Shown here piece after piece: positions 18,442 to 27,091 of a DNA stretch of 64,000 nt. The translations under genes were made by a program, and so were the position numbers. Position 1 is the first letter of the stretch, and every line of letters starts with the position of its first letter. The notes below the pieces were generated by a model. That model did not search any database, was not told the origin of the DNA, and saw only the letters and a list, made by a program, of their open reading frames with translations. The DNA is from Cronobacter turicensis z3032 (lineage in GTDB: Bacteria; Pseudomonadota; Gammaproteobacteria; Enterobacterales; Enterobacteriaceae): assembly GCA_000027065.2 (NCBI GenBank), contig FN543093.2, positions 4,282,074 through 4,346,073 of the forward strand. Reading direction: 5' to 3'.

Positions 18442-19208
18442 TGCGCGCGCGCCTCTCGGTGGTGATGATTGCTAAAAACGCGGCGGCGTTGCTGCCGGAC
18501 TGCCTCGCTTCTGTGGCCTGGGCCGATGAAATCGTGGTGCTGGATTCCGGCAGCAGCGACGGCACGGTCGCAATCGCCACAGCCGCTGGCGCGAAAGTGT
18601 TTACCGAAAGCGACTGGCAAGGCTACGGCGTTCAGCGTCAGCGGGCCCAGCAGTACGCCAGCGGCGACTACATATTGATGATCGATACTGACGAGCGCGT
18701 GACGCCGGAGCTGGCGCAGGCGATTCATCAGGTGCTTGAAAACCCCGATCCGCAGACGGTGTACAGTATCGCCCGTCGTAATCTGTTTCTGGGACGCTTT
18801 ATGCGCCACAGCGGCTGGTATCCGGATCGCGTCACCCGCCTCTATGCGCGCGAGCGCTATCGCTATAATGATAATCAGGTGCATGAATCGCTCGACGCGC
18901 CGGGTGCGCGCGTGGCGACACTTTCGGGCGACCTGCTGCATCTGACCTGCCGCGATTTCGCCAGCTTCCAGCGCAAGCAGTTGAATTACGCCACCGCCTG
19001 GGCGCAGGAGCGCCACCTGAAAGGCAAGAAGGTGTCGGTGGCGGGGATCTTCGGGCGCACGCTGGCCGCGTTCTGCAAAACGCTGATACTGCGCGCAGGC
19101 GTGCTGGATGGTCGACAGGGCTGGCTACTGGCGGTCGTTAACGCCCAGTACACCTTCAACAAATATACCGAGCTGTGGGCGCTGAACCGCGGCTTTACGG
19201 AAAAGTAA
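18441..19208 (+). CDS. waaE: LPS core beta-1,4-glucosyltransferase WaaE
   Basis: 255 residues, GT2 family. Key motifs are VVMIAKNAAALLPDCL, VVLDSGSSDGT and MIDTDERVTPEL. In Klebsiella and Serratia, WaaE (KdtX) adds glucose to HepI of the inner core. E. coli K-12 lacks it, which points to a Klebsiella/Cronobacter-type core here. The start overlaps the waaA stop (TGATG) and coaD follows after 4 bases, the usual waaA-waaE-coaD order of those genera. Confidence 0.93.
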   Translation: MRARLSVVMIAKNAAALLPDCLASVAWADEIVVLDSGSSDGTVAIATAAGAKVFTESDWQGYGVQRQRAQQYASGDYILMIDTDERVTPELAQAIHQVLENPDPQTVYSIARRNLFLGRFMRHSGWYPDRVTRLYARERYRYNDNQVHESLDAPGARVATLSGDLLHLTCRDFASFQRKQLNYATAWAQERHLKGKKVSVAGIFGRTLAAFCKTLILRAGVLDGRQGWLLAVVNAQYTFNKYTELWALNRGFTEK

Positions 19209-19212
19209 CGCT

Positions 19213-19692
19213 ATGACCACTCGCGCGATTTACCCAGGTACTTTCGACCCGATCACCAACGGTCATCTCGATATCATCACCCGTGCAGCCAGCATGTTTG
19301 ACGAGCTAATCCTGGCGGTCGCCGCCAGCCCGCATAAAAAAACGATGTTTTCCCTGGATGAGCGTGTAGATCTCGCGCAGCAAGCTGCGGCGCATCTGCC
19401 GAACGTCAGCGTGACCGGTTTTAGCGATTTGATGGCGAATTTCGCGCAGGCACAGCAGGCGAATGTTCTGGTACGCGGCCTGCGCACCGCGGGCGATTTC
19501 GAATATGAGATGCAGCTGGCGCATATGAACCGGCATCTGATGCCGTCGCTTGAAAGCGTCTTTCTGATGCCGTCGAAAGAGTGGTCGTTTATCTCTTCGA
19601 GCCTGGTGAAGGAAGTGGCGCGCCACAAGGGCGACGTCTCCCACTTCATGCCTGCGCACGTTCACCAGGCGCTGCTGGAAAAGCTGCGCTAA
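19213..19692 (+). CDS. coaD: Phosphopantetheine adenylyltransferase
   Basis: 159 residues, the same as E. coli CoaD (KdtB). It makes dephospho-CoA from 4'-phosphopantetheine and ATP, the fourth step of CoA synthesis. The nucleotidyltransferase motif GTFDPITNGHLD is at residues 8-19 and ISSSLVKEVA is near residue 128. It is the last gene of the waaA-waaE-coaD operon and ends directly against the convergent mutM stop. Confidence 0.98.
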   Translation: MTTRAIYPGTFDPITNGHLDIITRAASMFDELILAVAASPHKKTMFSLDERVDLAQQAAAHLPNVSVTGFSDLMANFAQAQQANVLVRGLRTAGDFEYEMQLAHMNRHLMPSLESVFLMPSKEWSFISSSLVKEVARHKGDVSHFMPAHVHQALLEKLR

Positions 19693-20502
19693 TCACTTCT
19701 GACAGCGTCGGCACCAGTAGGTGCGGCGCTGAGCATGTTTCCCCGCCAGAATCGGCGTGCCGCACACCCGGCACGGTTCGCCTTCCCGCCCATAGACCTG
19801 TAACTGTTGCGCAAAATAGCCCGGTTTGCCGTCGCTTTGCAGAAAATCGCGCAGCGTCGTGCCGCCCTGCTCAATCGATCGTAACAGCACCGCTTTGATC
19901 GCCTGGGCCAGCAGTTCACACTCTTTTTCCGACAGCGACGAGGCCAGCCGATCGGGATGGATCCCGGCGGCAAACAGCGATTCGCTGGCGTAAATATTAC
20001 CGACGCCCACCACCAGTTTGTTATCCATCAGCCAGGGTTTGATAGCGACTTTCTTTTTCGCGCATTTATCACGCAGGTACGCGCCGTTAAAGGCGTCGCT
20101 TAGCGGCTCCGGCCCCAGATGCGCCAGCACATTGTGACCTTCGAGTTCACGCGTCCACAGCCAGGCGCCGAAACGGCGTGGGTCGGTGTAGCGCAGCACT
20201 TTGCCGTTGCTCATCACCAGGTCAACGTGATCGTGCTTCTCAGCCGGGCGCTCTTCCGGCAGGATGCGCAGGCTGCCGGACATGCCAAGGTGGATGATTA
20301 TCCAGCCATCCGGCAGTTCCAGCAGCAGGTATTTGGCGCGACGCTGCACGCTGAGAACGGGTTTGTCGCTTAACGCATGGATTTCATCAGATACCGGCCA
20401 GCGCAGGCGGCCGTTACGTACAACAGCGTGCAGTATCGTTTCGCCAACCAGATGCGGTTCAATCCCGCGACGGCTGGTTTCCACCTCAGGTAATTCAGGC
20501 AT
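19693..20502 (-). CDS. mutM: Formamidopyrimidine-DNA glycosylase
   Basis: 269 residues, as in E. coli. Base-excision repair enzyme removing 8-oxoguanine. The N-terminal MPELPEVE supplies the catalytic Pro and Glu after Met removal. The C-terminal zinc finger is CRVC...CRRC. It lies downstream of rpmB-rpmG on the same strand, separated by a hairpin, so it may be expressed partly by readthrough. Confidence 0.98.
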   Translation of the reverse strand: MPELPEVETSRRGIEPHLVGETILHAVVRNGRLRWPVSDEIHALSDKPVLSVQRRAKYLLLELPDGWIIIHLGMSGSLRILPEERPAEKHDHVDLVMSNGKVLRYTDPRRFGAWLWTRELEGHNVLAHLGPEPLSDAFNGAYLRDKCAKKKVAIKPWLMDNKLVVGVGNIYASESLFAAGIHPDRLASSLSEKECELLAQAIKAVLLRSIEQGGTTLRDFLQSDGKPGYFAQQLQVYGREGEPCRVCGTPILAGKHAQRRTYWCRRCQK

Positions 20503-20568
20503 AGCGTCTCTCGCGTGAGTTCATTAACAGGGAGCGGTAACAGAGGATATGAGGGCGGTTCGGAAAAC

Positions 20569-20595
20569 AAAAAACCCCGCCGGAGCGGGGTTTTT
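20569..20595 (-). terminator. Terminator between rpmG and mutM
   Basis: Hairpin CCCCGC-CGGA-GCGGGG with A/T runs on both sides. It lies after rpmG and before mutM on the minus strand, where it would limit readthrough from the highly expressed ribosomal genes into mutM. On the minus strand the run following the stem is TTTTTTG. Confidence 0.85.
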
Positions 20596-20615
20596 GTACA
20601 AATCAGACAAAAATC

Positions 20616-20783
20616 TTATTTGATTTTAGCTTCTTTGTAGAGAACGTGCTGACGGACAACCGGATCGAATTTCTTCAGTTCCAGTTTTTCCGGCTTAGTA
20701 CGTTTGTTCTTCGTGGTGGTATAGAAGTGACCAGTACCAGCAGAAGAAACCAGCTTGATTTTCTCGCGAATACCTTTAGCCAT
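20616..20783 (-). CDS. rpmG: 50S ribosomal protein L33
   Basis: 55 residues read from the minus strand: it begins MAKGIREKIKLVSS and ends YKEAKIK, the standard enterobacterial L33. Part of the large ribosomal subunit near the E site. It lies 20 bases after rpmB in the rpmB-rpmG operon. The ATG at 20783 has AGGAAAT upstream. Confidence 0.97.
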   Translation of the reverse strand: MAKGIREKIKLVSSAGTGHFYTTTKNKRTKPEKLELKKFDPVVRQHVLYKEAKIK

Positions 20784-20803
20784 GATTTATTTCCTCTAAG
20801 TAC

Positions 20804-21040
20804 TTAGTACTTTTCGCCACGGGCACGCAGTTCAGAAAGAACTACATCGATGCCTTTTTTATCAATTACACGCATACCTTTAGCAGATACGCGCAGAGTA
20901 ACGAAACGCTTTTCGCTCTCAACCCAGAAACGGTGAGAGTGCAGGTTCGGCAGAAAACGGCGTTTAGTCGCGTTCAGTGCGTGGGAACGGTTGTTACCGG
21001 TCACCGGACGCTTGCCAGTTACTTGGCAGACTCGGGACAT
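20804..21040 (-). CDS. rpmB: 50S ribosomal protein L28
   Basis: 78 residues, the standard length: begins MSRVCQVTGKRPVTGNN and ends ELRARGEKY. A large-subunit ribosomal protein needed for assembly. It is the first gene of rpmB-rpmG(-mutM). The promoter must lie in 21041-21254, between it and radC. Confidence 0.98.
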   Translation of the reverse strand: MSRVCQVTGKRPVTGNNRSHALNATKRRFLPNLHSHRFWVESEKRFVTLRVSAKGMRVIDKKGIDVVLSELRARGEKY

Positions 21041-21254
21041 GTCTATTCTCCAAAAATCAAATTAGCTCGAGCTTCGTATAGGGTGTTGGCAGCCTCGTCA
21101 GGCCTGATGGCCCAGTCTGGCGGTTCAATGGAACTCGCATTGCCAGGCCCACATGCCAAACCCGAGATTCTCAAAGGTGGCGTAGTATACGCTGCCGGGA
21201 CCGTCTGCTCAAGTCCCGAACAGATAAAGATCGCTAAGGATCGCCACGTCTGGC

Positions 21255-21917
21255 TTATATCCACCCACGTTCGGCGAAAGAAACGTATTCTCCACGCCCA
21301 ATGACCAGATGGTCAAGCACCCGAATGTCCACCAGCTGACAACATTTTACGATACGCTCGGTGACCATTTTATCCGCCCGGCTGGGCTCGGCGTGCCCGG
21401 AAGGGTGATTATGCGCAAGGATAATCGCGGCGGCGTTGAGCCGTACCGCCTCGCGAACGATTTCCCGCGGATGCACTTCAACATGGCTGAGCGTGCCGGT
21501 GAACAGCGTATTTTGCCTGATAATACGATTCTGGCTATCAAGAAAAATCACCAGAAACATTTCGCGCTCCTGCTCCGCAAGCTGGCTTTCCAGAAATTCG
21601 CGCGTAATCGTCGGGCTCAGTAGCGCCGTCTCTTCGTTGGGCCGCGAGCGATAATAGCGCCGCGCCAGTTCGCCGATGGCCCTGAGCTGCACGTATTTCG
21701 CCATGCCGACGCCGCCAATTTGTCGAAATGGCGCGATATCCGCCGACAACAGCCCGTACAGCGAGCCAAAATGCGCCAGCAGCCGTTTTGCCAGCTTCAT
21801 GACATCCATACCCGGCGTCCCGGTACGCAGGAAAATCGCCAGCAATTCTTCATCGCTTAAATCCGCCGCGCCGTATCGCATGAGCTTTTCCCGCGGCCCG
21901 TAGTCCATTTTCGCCAT
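21255..21917 (-). CDS. radC: RadC family JAMM-domain protein
   Basis: 220 residues (E. coli about 222). N-terminal helix-hairpin-helix-like region with LSDEELLAIFLRTGTPG, and a C-terminal JAB1/MPN/Mov34 metallo-domain with LAHNHPSGHAEPSRAD (HxHx7SxxD). The cellular role is not established; the old link to radiation resistance was traced to another gene. Two in-frame ATGs (codons 1 and 4) are possible starts. It diverges from coaBC. Confidence 0.93.
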   Translation of the reverse strand: MAKMDYGPREKLMRYGAADLSDEELLAIFLRTGTPGMDVMKLAKRLLAHFGSLYGLLSADIAPFRQIGGVGMAKYVQLRAIGELARRYYRSRPNEETALLSPTITREFLESQLAEQEREMFLVIFLDSQNRIIRQNTLFTGTLSHVEVHPREIVREAVRLNAAAIILAHNHPSGHAEPSRADKMVTERIVKCCQLVDIRVLDHLVIGRGEYVSFAERGWI

Positions 21918-22090
21918 CGTCTTCCCTGCCCTTTGTCGTTACGCCATTATCCGCCGGCGGCCAGAGGCTGACGACCGCGGTTTTTTATCCCTGCGCGACG
22001 TCTCGCAAAGTTTAAATTTCATACCGCCGCGCAGGTTTGGGGATTGTGATAAAATGCCCACTTTCCAGAAAGTGACAGGAAGAGAAGACC

Positions 22091-23302
22091 ATGGGCCTTG
22101 CCGGTAAAAAAATCGTTCTGGGCGTCAGCGGCGGCATTGCGGCGTATAAAACGCCGGAACTGGTGCGCCGTCTGCGCGAGCGCGGCGCGGAAGTACGCGT
22201 TGCAATGACCGAGGCAGCGAAAGCGTTTATTACGCCGCTGAGCCTGCAGGCCGTTTCCGGCTACCCTGTGTCAGACAGCCTGCTTGACCCGGCCGCCGAA
22301 GCCGCAATGGGTCATATTGAACTCGGCAAATGGGCGGATTTAGTGATTCTCGCGCCCGCCACCGCCGATCTCATTGCGCGCGTCGCCGCGGGCATGGCGA
22401 ACGATCTGGTGACAACGATTTGTCTCGCCACGCCGTCACCTGTCGCCGTCGTCCCGGCTATGAATCAGCAGATGTACCGTAATATCGCGACGCAGCAGAA
22501 TATTGAGCAGCTCGCCTCACGTGGTTTACGTATCTGGGGGCCGGACAGCGGCAGTCAGGCCTGCGGCGATGTTGGCCCCGGCCGTATGCTCGATCCGTTA
22601 GAGATTGTGGAGCTTGCCGCAAACCACTTCGCGCCTGTCAACGATCTGCAACATCTCAACATCATGATTACCGCGGGTCCGACTCGTGAGCGGCTGGATC
22701 CGGTGCGCTATATCACCAACGACAGCTCCGGCAAAATGGGGTTTGCGATTGCGGCGGCGGCGAGCGCCCGCGGCGCGCGCGTTACGCTGGTCGCCGGGCC
22801 GGTCGCCCTGGCGACGCCGCCAGGGGTGGAGAGAATCGATGTCGGGAGCGCGCTGGAAATGGAAGCCGCCGTTCAGCAACGCGCGCAGCAGCAGCAGATT
22901 TTCATCGGCTGCGCGGCCGTCGCGGACTACCGGGCCGAGACCATTTCTTCTGAAAAAATAAAAAAACAGGGCGATGAGCTGACGCTGAAAATGGTGAAAA
23001 ATCCCGATATTGTCGCAGGCGTCGCGGCGCTCTCACAAAATCGCCCTTATGTTGTCGGGTTTGCTGCCGAAACAAATAATGTGGAAGAATATGCGCGGCA
23101 AAAACGCCTGCGCAAAAACCTTGATCTGATTTGCGCCAACGATGTGTCGCAAGCCGGTCACGGCTTTAACAGCGATACCAACGCTTTGCATCTTTTCTGG
23201 CAGGAGGGAGAGAAAGTCTTACCGCTTGAGCGGAAGGCGCTCCTTGGCCAACGTTTACTGGACGAGATTGTTACCCGTTATGATGAAAAAAATCGACGTT
23301 AA
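22091..23302 (+). CDS. coaBC: Bifunctional phosphopantothenoylcysteine synthetase/decarboxylase
   Basis: 403 residues (E. coli Dfp 406). The N-terminal FMN-dependent decarboxylase CoaC has the active-site His in GHIELGKWAD, the PAMNQQMY motif and the catalytic Cys in SQACGDVGPGRM. The C-terminal CoaB ligase (CTP-dependent) begins around residue 190 at ITAGPTRERLD and has KIKK near 290. It makes 4'-phosphopantetheine for CoA. The 3' end overlaps dut by 23 bases, so the two are co-transcribed. Confidence 0.98.
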   Translation: MGLAGKKIVLGVSGGIAAYKTPELVRRLRERGAEVRVAMTEAAKAFITPLSLQAVSGYPVSDSLLDPAAEAAMGHIELGKWADLVILAPATADLIARVAAGMANDLVTTICLATPSPVAVVPAMNQQMYRNIATQQNIEQLASRGLRIWGPDSGSQACGDVGPGRMLDPLEIVELAANHFAPVNDLQHLNIMITAGPTRERLDPVRYITNDSSGKMGFAIAAAASARGARVTLVAGPVALATPPGVERIDVGSALEMEAAVQQRAQQQQIFIGCAAVADYRAETISSEKIKKQGDELTLKMVKNPDIVAGVAALSQNRPYVVGFAAETNNVEEYARQKRLRKNLDLICANDVSQAGHGFNSDTNALHLFWQEGEKVLPLERKALLGQRLLDEIVTRYDEKNRR

Positions 23303-23738
23303 GATTCTGGACCCGCGCGTGGGCGAGCAATTCCCGCTGCCGACGTATGCCACCTCTGGCTCAGCAGGCCTCGATCTGCGCGCCTGCCTGGACGAGTCCG
23401 TTGAACTGGCGCCGGGTGCGACGACGCTCCTGCCAACCGGTCTGGCTATTCATATCGCCGATCCAACGCTTGCCGCCGTTATTCTGCCGCGCTCTGGCCT
23501 TGGACATAAACATGGCGTTGTGCTGGGTAACCTGGTCGGGCTTATCGATTCCGACTACCAGGGCCAGCTGATGGTTTCCGTCTGGAACCGCGGCCAGCAG
23601 AGCTTCACGATTGAACCGGGCGAGCGCATCGCGCAAATGGTGTTTGTGCCAGTGGTGCAGGCGGAATTTAATCTGGTGGAAGACTTTACCGCCACCGATC
23701 GCGGCGAAGGCGGCTTCGGGCACTCCGGGCGTAAATAA
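23280..23738 (+). CDS. dut: Deoxyuridine 5'-triphosphate nucleotidohydrolase (dUTPase)
   Basis: 152 residues from ATG 23280, giving MMKKIDVKILDPRVG as in E. coli. It hydrolyses dUTP to dUMP and PPi, keeping uracil out of DNA and supplying thymidylate synthesis. All trimeric dUTPase motifs are visible: SAGLDLRA, PRSGLGHKHG, GLIDSDYQG, GERIAQMVF and the C-terminal RGEGGFGHSGR. It starts within the end of coaBC. Confidence 0.98.
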   Translation: MMKKIDVKILDPRVGEQFPLPTYATSGSAGLDLRACLDESVELAPGATTLLPTGLAIHIADPTLAAVILPRSGLGHKHGVVLGNLVGLIDSDYQGQLMVSVWNRGQQSFTIEPGERIAQMVFVPVVQAEFNLVEDFTATDRGEGGFGHSGRK

Positions 23739-23863
23739 GCTGCCCGCGTAACCGCGCATTCCTTAAGTTAAATAAAGCGAACAGATTGCCGCAGGCGAAA
23801 GCCTGCGGACGCTTTGTGGATGCTCGCCTGGCAAGTGATTATTTTTCAGGGGTATTTTAAAAC

Positions 23864-24460
23864 ATGGCAGAAAAACAAACCGCGAAAAGGAACCGTCGCG
23901 AAGAAATACTTCAGTCTCTGGCGCAGATGCTTGAATCCAGCGATGGCAGCCAACGTATTACGACCGCAAAACTGGCGGCTTCCGTTGGCGTTTCCGAAGC
24001 GGCGCTTTATCGCCACTTCCCCAGTAAAACCCGCATGTTCGACAGCCTGATTGAATTTATTGAAGACAGTCTGATTACCCGCATTAATCTGATTCTGAAA
24101 GATGAAAAAGAGACGCTTAACCGCCTGCGTCTGATTGTGCAGCTCATCCTCGGTTTCGGCGAGCGTAACCCGGGGCTGACCCGTATTCTTACCGGGCATG
24201 CGCTGATGTTTGAACAGGATCGTCTGCAGGGGCGTATTAACCAGCTGTTTGAGCGTATTGAAGCGCAGTTGCGTCAGGTGTTGCGCGAGAAGAAAATGCG
24301 CGAAGGCGAAGGCTATGCGACTGACGAAGCGCTGCTGGCAAGCCAGCTGCTGGCGTTTTGCGAAGGGATGTTGTCGCGCTTTGTGCGCAGTGAGTTCCGC
24401 TACAGCCCGACGGCGGATTTCGAAGCCCGTTGGCCACTGCTGGCCGCGCAGCTGCAATAA
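23864..24460 (+). CDS. slmA: Nucleoid occlusion factor SlmA
   Basis: 198 residues, the same as E. coli SlmA. TetR-family DNA-binding protein that binds chromosomal SBS sites and blocks FtsZ ring assembly over the nucleoid. The N-terminal helix-turn-helix is in TTAKLAASVGVSEAALYRHF. It follows dut after 125 bases, so it may have its own promoter. Confidence 0.97.
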   Translation: MAEKQTAKRNRREEILQSLAQMLESSDGSQRITTAKLAASVGVSEAALYRHFPSKTRMFDSLIEFIEDSLITRINLILKDEKETLNRLRLIVQLILGFGERNPGLTRILTGHALMFEQDRLQGRINQLFERIEAQLRQVLREKKMREGEGYATDEALLASQLLAFCEGMLSRFVRSEFRYSPTADFEARWPLLAAQLQ

Positions 24461-24478
24461 TGTCAATGCAGGCAGAGA

Positions 24479-24503
24479 AAAGGCCGGATCTCCGGCCTTT
24501 TTT
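24479..24503. terminator. Bidirectional terminator between slmA and pyrE
   Basis: Perfect stem AGGCCGGA-TC-TCCGGCCT (24481-24498) with a T run after it on the plus strand and A residues before it. It sits between two convergent genes, slmA and pyrE. Confidence 0.9.
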
Positions 24504-24510
24504 ATTTCTG

Positions 24511-25152
24511 TCAGACGCCGTATTGCTGGCGATAAGCCTCTACCGCAGCCAGATGATTGGCCATCTCCGGTTTTTCCGCCAGATACGCGATAAGCTCGTT
24601 AAGCGTAATAATCGCAATTACCTGACAACCGTAATCGCGCTCCACTTCCTGAATGGCGGAAAGCTCGCCGCGTCCGCGCTCCTGCCTGTCGAGCGAAATC
24701 ATCACCCCCGCAAGCGTTGCGCCGTGCGCCTGGATAATTTCCATGGATTCACGGATCGCGGTACCCGCGGTAATCACATCATCCACCAGCATGACGCGGC
24801 CCTGAAGCGGGCTGCCGACCAGGCTGCCGCCTTCGCCGTGGTCTTTCGCCTCTTTACGGTTAAAGCAGTACGGCACGTCGCGATCGTGATGTTCTGAAAG
24901 CGCGACGGCGGTCGTGGTGGCGATAGGAATGCCTTTGTAAGCGGGGCCGAACAGCAGATCGAAATCAATGCCGGAATCAACCAGCGCCTCAGCATAAAAA
25001 CGGCCCAGCAACGCCAGATCGCGACCGGTATTAAACAAACCGGCGTTAAAGAAGTAAGGGCTCTGGCGCCCGGATTTCAGCGTGAACTCACCAAATTTAA
25101 GCACCTGTTTGTTAAGGGCGAATTCAATAAACTGGCGCTGATACGGTTTCAT
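24511..25152 (-). CDS. pyrE: Orotate phosphoribosyltransferase
   Basis: 213 residues from ATG 25152 (MKPYQRQFIEF), the same as E. coli. It converts orotate and PRPP to OMP in pyrimidine synthesis. The PRPP motif is VMLVDDVITAGTA. It lies downstream of rph with an attenuator between them; the in-frame extension to 25185 runs into that hairpin and is not translated as pyrE. Confidence 0.98.
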   Translation of the reverse strand: MKPYQRQFIEFALNKQVLKFGEFTLKSGRQSPYFFNAGLFNTGRDLALLGRFYAEALVDSGIDFDLLFGPAYKGIPIATTTAVALSEHHDRDVPYCFNRKEAKDHGEGGSLVGSPLQGRVMLVDDVITAGTAIRESMEIIQAHGATLAGVMISLDRQERGRGELSAIQEVERDYGCQVIAIITLNELIAYLAEKPEMANHLAAVEAYRQQYGV

Positions 25153-25184
25153 GGCTTTGCTCCTCAGATAGCATATTGCAGGCA

Positions 25185-25212
25185 TAAAAAAAGCGACTTT
25201 TCAGTCGCCTTA
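25185..25212 (-). promoter_or_regulatory. pyrE attenuator (rph-pyrE intercistronic terminator)
   Basis: On the minus strand, GGCGACT-GAAA-AGTCGC followed by seven T residues, between the rph stop and the pyrE start. In E. coli this is the UTP-sensitive attenuator: coupled translation of rph close to RNA polymerase at low UTP prevents termination. The arrangement here, with the hairpin just after an intact rph, is the same. Confidence 0.88.
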
Positions 25213-25216
25213 AAAA

Positions 25217-25933
25217 TCAGTTTGCTAACGCCGCCTTCTGCGACGCCACGATCGACTCGATTCCCCCGCGGGCCAGCGCCAGCAAGTCGAGCAACTCCTC
25301 ATGAGTGAAGGGCTCGCCTTCTGCCGTGCCCTGCACTTCAATCATACGACCGTCTTCCGTCATGACGACGTTCATATCGGTATCGGCGGCGGAATCTTCC
25401 ACATACTCCAGATCGCATACCGCTTCGCCGTTAACGATACCGACGGATACCGCCGCAACCATTCCTTTCAGCGGATTGGTTTTCAGCTTGCCCGCCGCAA
25501 CCAGCGCGTTCAGCGCATCAGCAAGCGCAACGCAGGCACCGGTAATGGACGCCGTGCGGGTGCCGCCGTCGGCCTGAATCACATCGCAGTCGAGGGTAAT
25601 GGTAAATTCGCCTAGCGCTTTAAGATCCACCGCAGCGCGCAGCGCACGGGCAATCAGACGCTGAATTTCGAGTGTACGGCCGCCCTGTTTGCCTTTCGCC
25701 GCTTCACGGGCGTTACGGGTATGGGTCGCGCGCGGCAACATGCCATATTCGGCTGTGATCCAGCCTTGTCCCTGGCCTTTCAGGAAGCGCGGCACGCCTT
25801 CTTCAATGGAGGCGGTGCAAAGCACTTTGGTATCGCCAAACTCAACCAGCACGGAGCCTTCTGCGTGTTTAGTGTAATGACGGGTCAGGGTAACTGGGCG
25901 CACTTCTGATGCGCTACGGCCTGCTGGACGCAT
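25217..25933 (-). CDS. rph: Ribonuclease PH
   Basis: 238 residues from ATG 25933 (MRPAGRSASEVRP), the standard length. A phosphorolytic 3'-5' exoribonuclease that trims tRNA 3' ends; it also serves as the leader gene for pyrE attenuation. The phosphate-binding residues lie in GGRTLEIQRLIARALR. The reading frame is intact through QKAALAN, unlike E. coli K-12 MG1655, which carries an rph frameshift. Confidence 0.97.
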   Translation of the reverse strand: MRPAGRSASEVRPVTLTRHYTKHAEGSVLVEFGDTKVLCTASIEEGVPRFLKGQGQGWITAEYGMLPRATHTRNAREAAKGKQGGRTLEIQRLIARALRAAVDLKALGEFTITLDCDVIQADGGTRTASITGACVALADALNALVAAGKLKTNPLKGMVAAVSVGIVNGEAVCDLEYVEDSAADTDMNVVMTEDGRMIEVQGTAEGEPFTHEELLDLLALARGGIESIVASQKAALAN

Positions 25934-26058
25934 GGGCATATCTCCGGCTTGTTAACGAATGTGGCTGCGCATTATACGGGCTGAAAGCGCTTATTCCTAT
26001 CCTGTAAGACCTGCGGTAGCTATAATCCCCACATTCACATCAGAAAACGGGTACTTCT

Positions 26059-26922
26059 ATGATCCGCAGTATGACCGCCTACGCCCGGCGAGAAATTAAG
26101 GGTGACTGGGGCAGCGCCACCTGGGAGCTACGTTCAGTAAACCAGCGCTACCTGGAAACCTATTTCCGTCTGCCGGAGCAGTTCCGCAGCCTTGAGCCCG
26201 TGGTGCGCGAGCGCATCCGTACCCGTCTGACACGCGGCAAAATCGAGTGTAGCCTGCGTTTTGAGCCCGATGCCAGCGCGCAGGGCGAGCTTATTCTTAA
26301 CGAAAAACTGGCGAAGCAGCTGGTTTCCGCCGCTAACTGGGTAAAAATGCAAAGCGACGAGGGCGAAATCAACCCGGTCGATATTCTGCGCTGGCCGGGC
26401 GTAATGGCCGCTCAGGAGCAGGATCTTGATGCCATCGCCACCGAGATTCTGGCCGCGCTCGACGGCGCGCTCGACGATTTCATCGTGGCGCGCGAAACCG
26501 AAGGCCAGGCGCTCAAAGCGCTTATCGAACAACGCCTCGAAGGCGTCAGCGCCGAAGTCACCAAAGTGCGTGCGCATATGCCGGAAATTCTTCAATGGCA
26601 GCGTGAGCGACTGGTGTCAAAACTCGAAGACGCGCAGGTGCAGCTTGAGAATAACCGCCTGGAGCAAGAGCTGGTGATGATGGCGCAGCGCATTGATGTC
26701 GCTGAAGAGCTCGACCGCCTGGAAGCGCACGTTAAAGAAACCTATAACATCCTGAAGAAGAAAGAGGCGGTAGGCCGCCGACTGGACTTCATGATGCAGG
26801 AATTTAACCGCGAATCGAACACGCTGGCGTCTAAGTCGATTAACGCCGAAGTGACCAATTCCGCTATTGAACTCAAAGTGTTAATTGAGCAGATGCGCGA
26901 GCAGATCCAAAATATCGAGTAA
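26059..26922 (+). CDS. yicC: YicC family protein (endoribonuclease-type)
   Basis: 287 residues, full family length. N-terminal YicC-like domain begins MIRSMTAYARRE, and the C-terminal DUF1732 domain contains LDFMMQEFNRESNTLASKS. E. coli YicC has been reported as an endoribonuclease acting on sRNAs; catalytic residues cannot be named with certainty here. It diverges from rph, with a 125-base spacer holding both promoters. Confidence 0.93.
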   Translation: MIRSMTAYARREIKGDWGSATWELRSVNQRYLETYFRLPEQFRSLEPVVRERIRTRLTRGKIECSLRFEPDASAQGELILNEKLAKQLVSAANWVKMQSDEGEINPVDILRWPGVMAAQEQDLDAIATEILAALDGALDDFIVARETEGQALKALIEQRLEGVSAEVTKVRAHMPEILQWQRERLVSKLEDAQVQLENNRLEQELVMMAQRIDVAEELDRLEAHVKETYNILKKKEAVGRRLDFMMQEFNRESNTLASKSINAEVTNSAIELKVLIEQMREQIQNIE

Positions 26923-26928
26923 CTTTTA

Positions 26929-26951
26929 AAAGGCCCGTCAGGGCCTTTCTT
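26929..26951 (+). terminator. Terminator after yicC
   Basis: Perfect stem AAAGGCCC-GTCA-GGGCCTTT, starting 6 bases past the yicC stop, ending in CTTT and a short pyrimidine run. Confidence 0.85.
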
Positions 26952-27091
26952 CATGAAAACCCACCCGCCTACATCAGCCTGCCTCTTTCTTTGCCTTAAA
27001 AAAACTAATCCGAAACACCTCACCTTAGAAAATCTCAATCGTTGCGTCATACATGAATCGTTACCCTTTGCGGCCTGATTCAGGGGGAACG

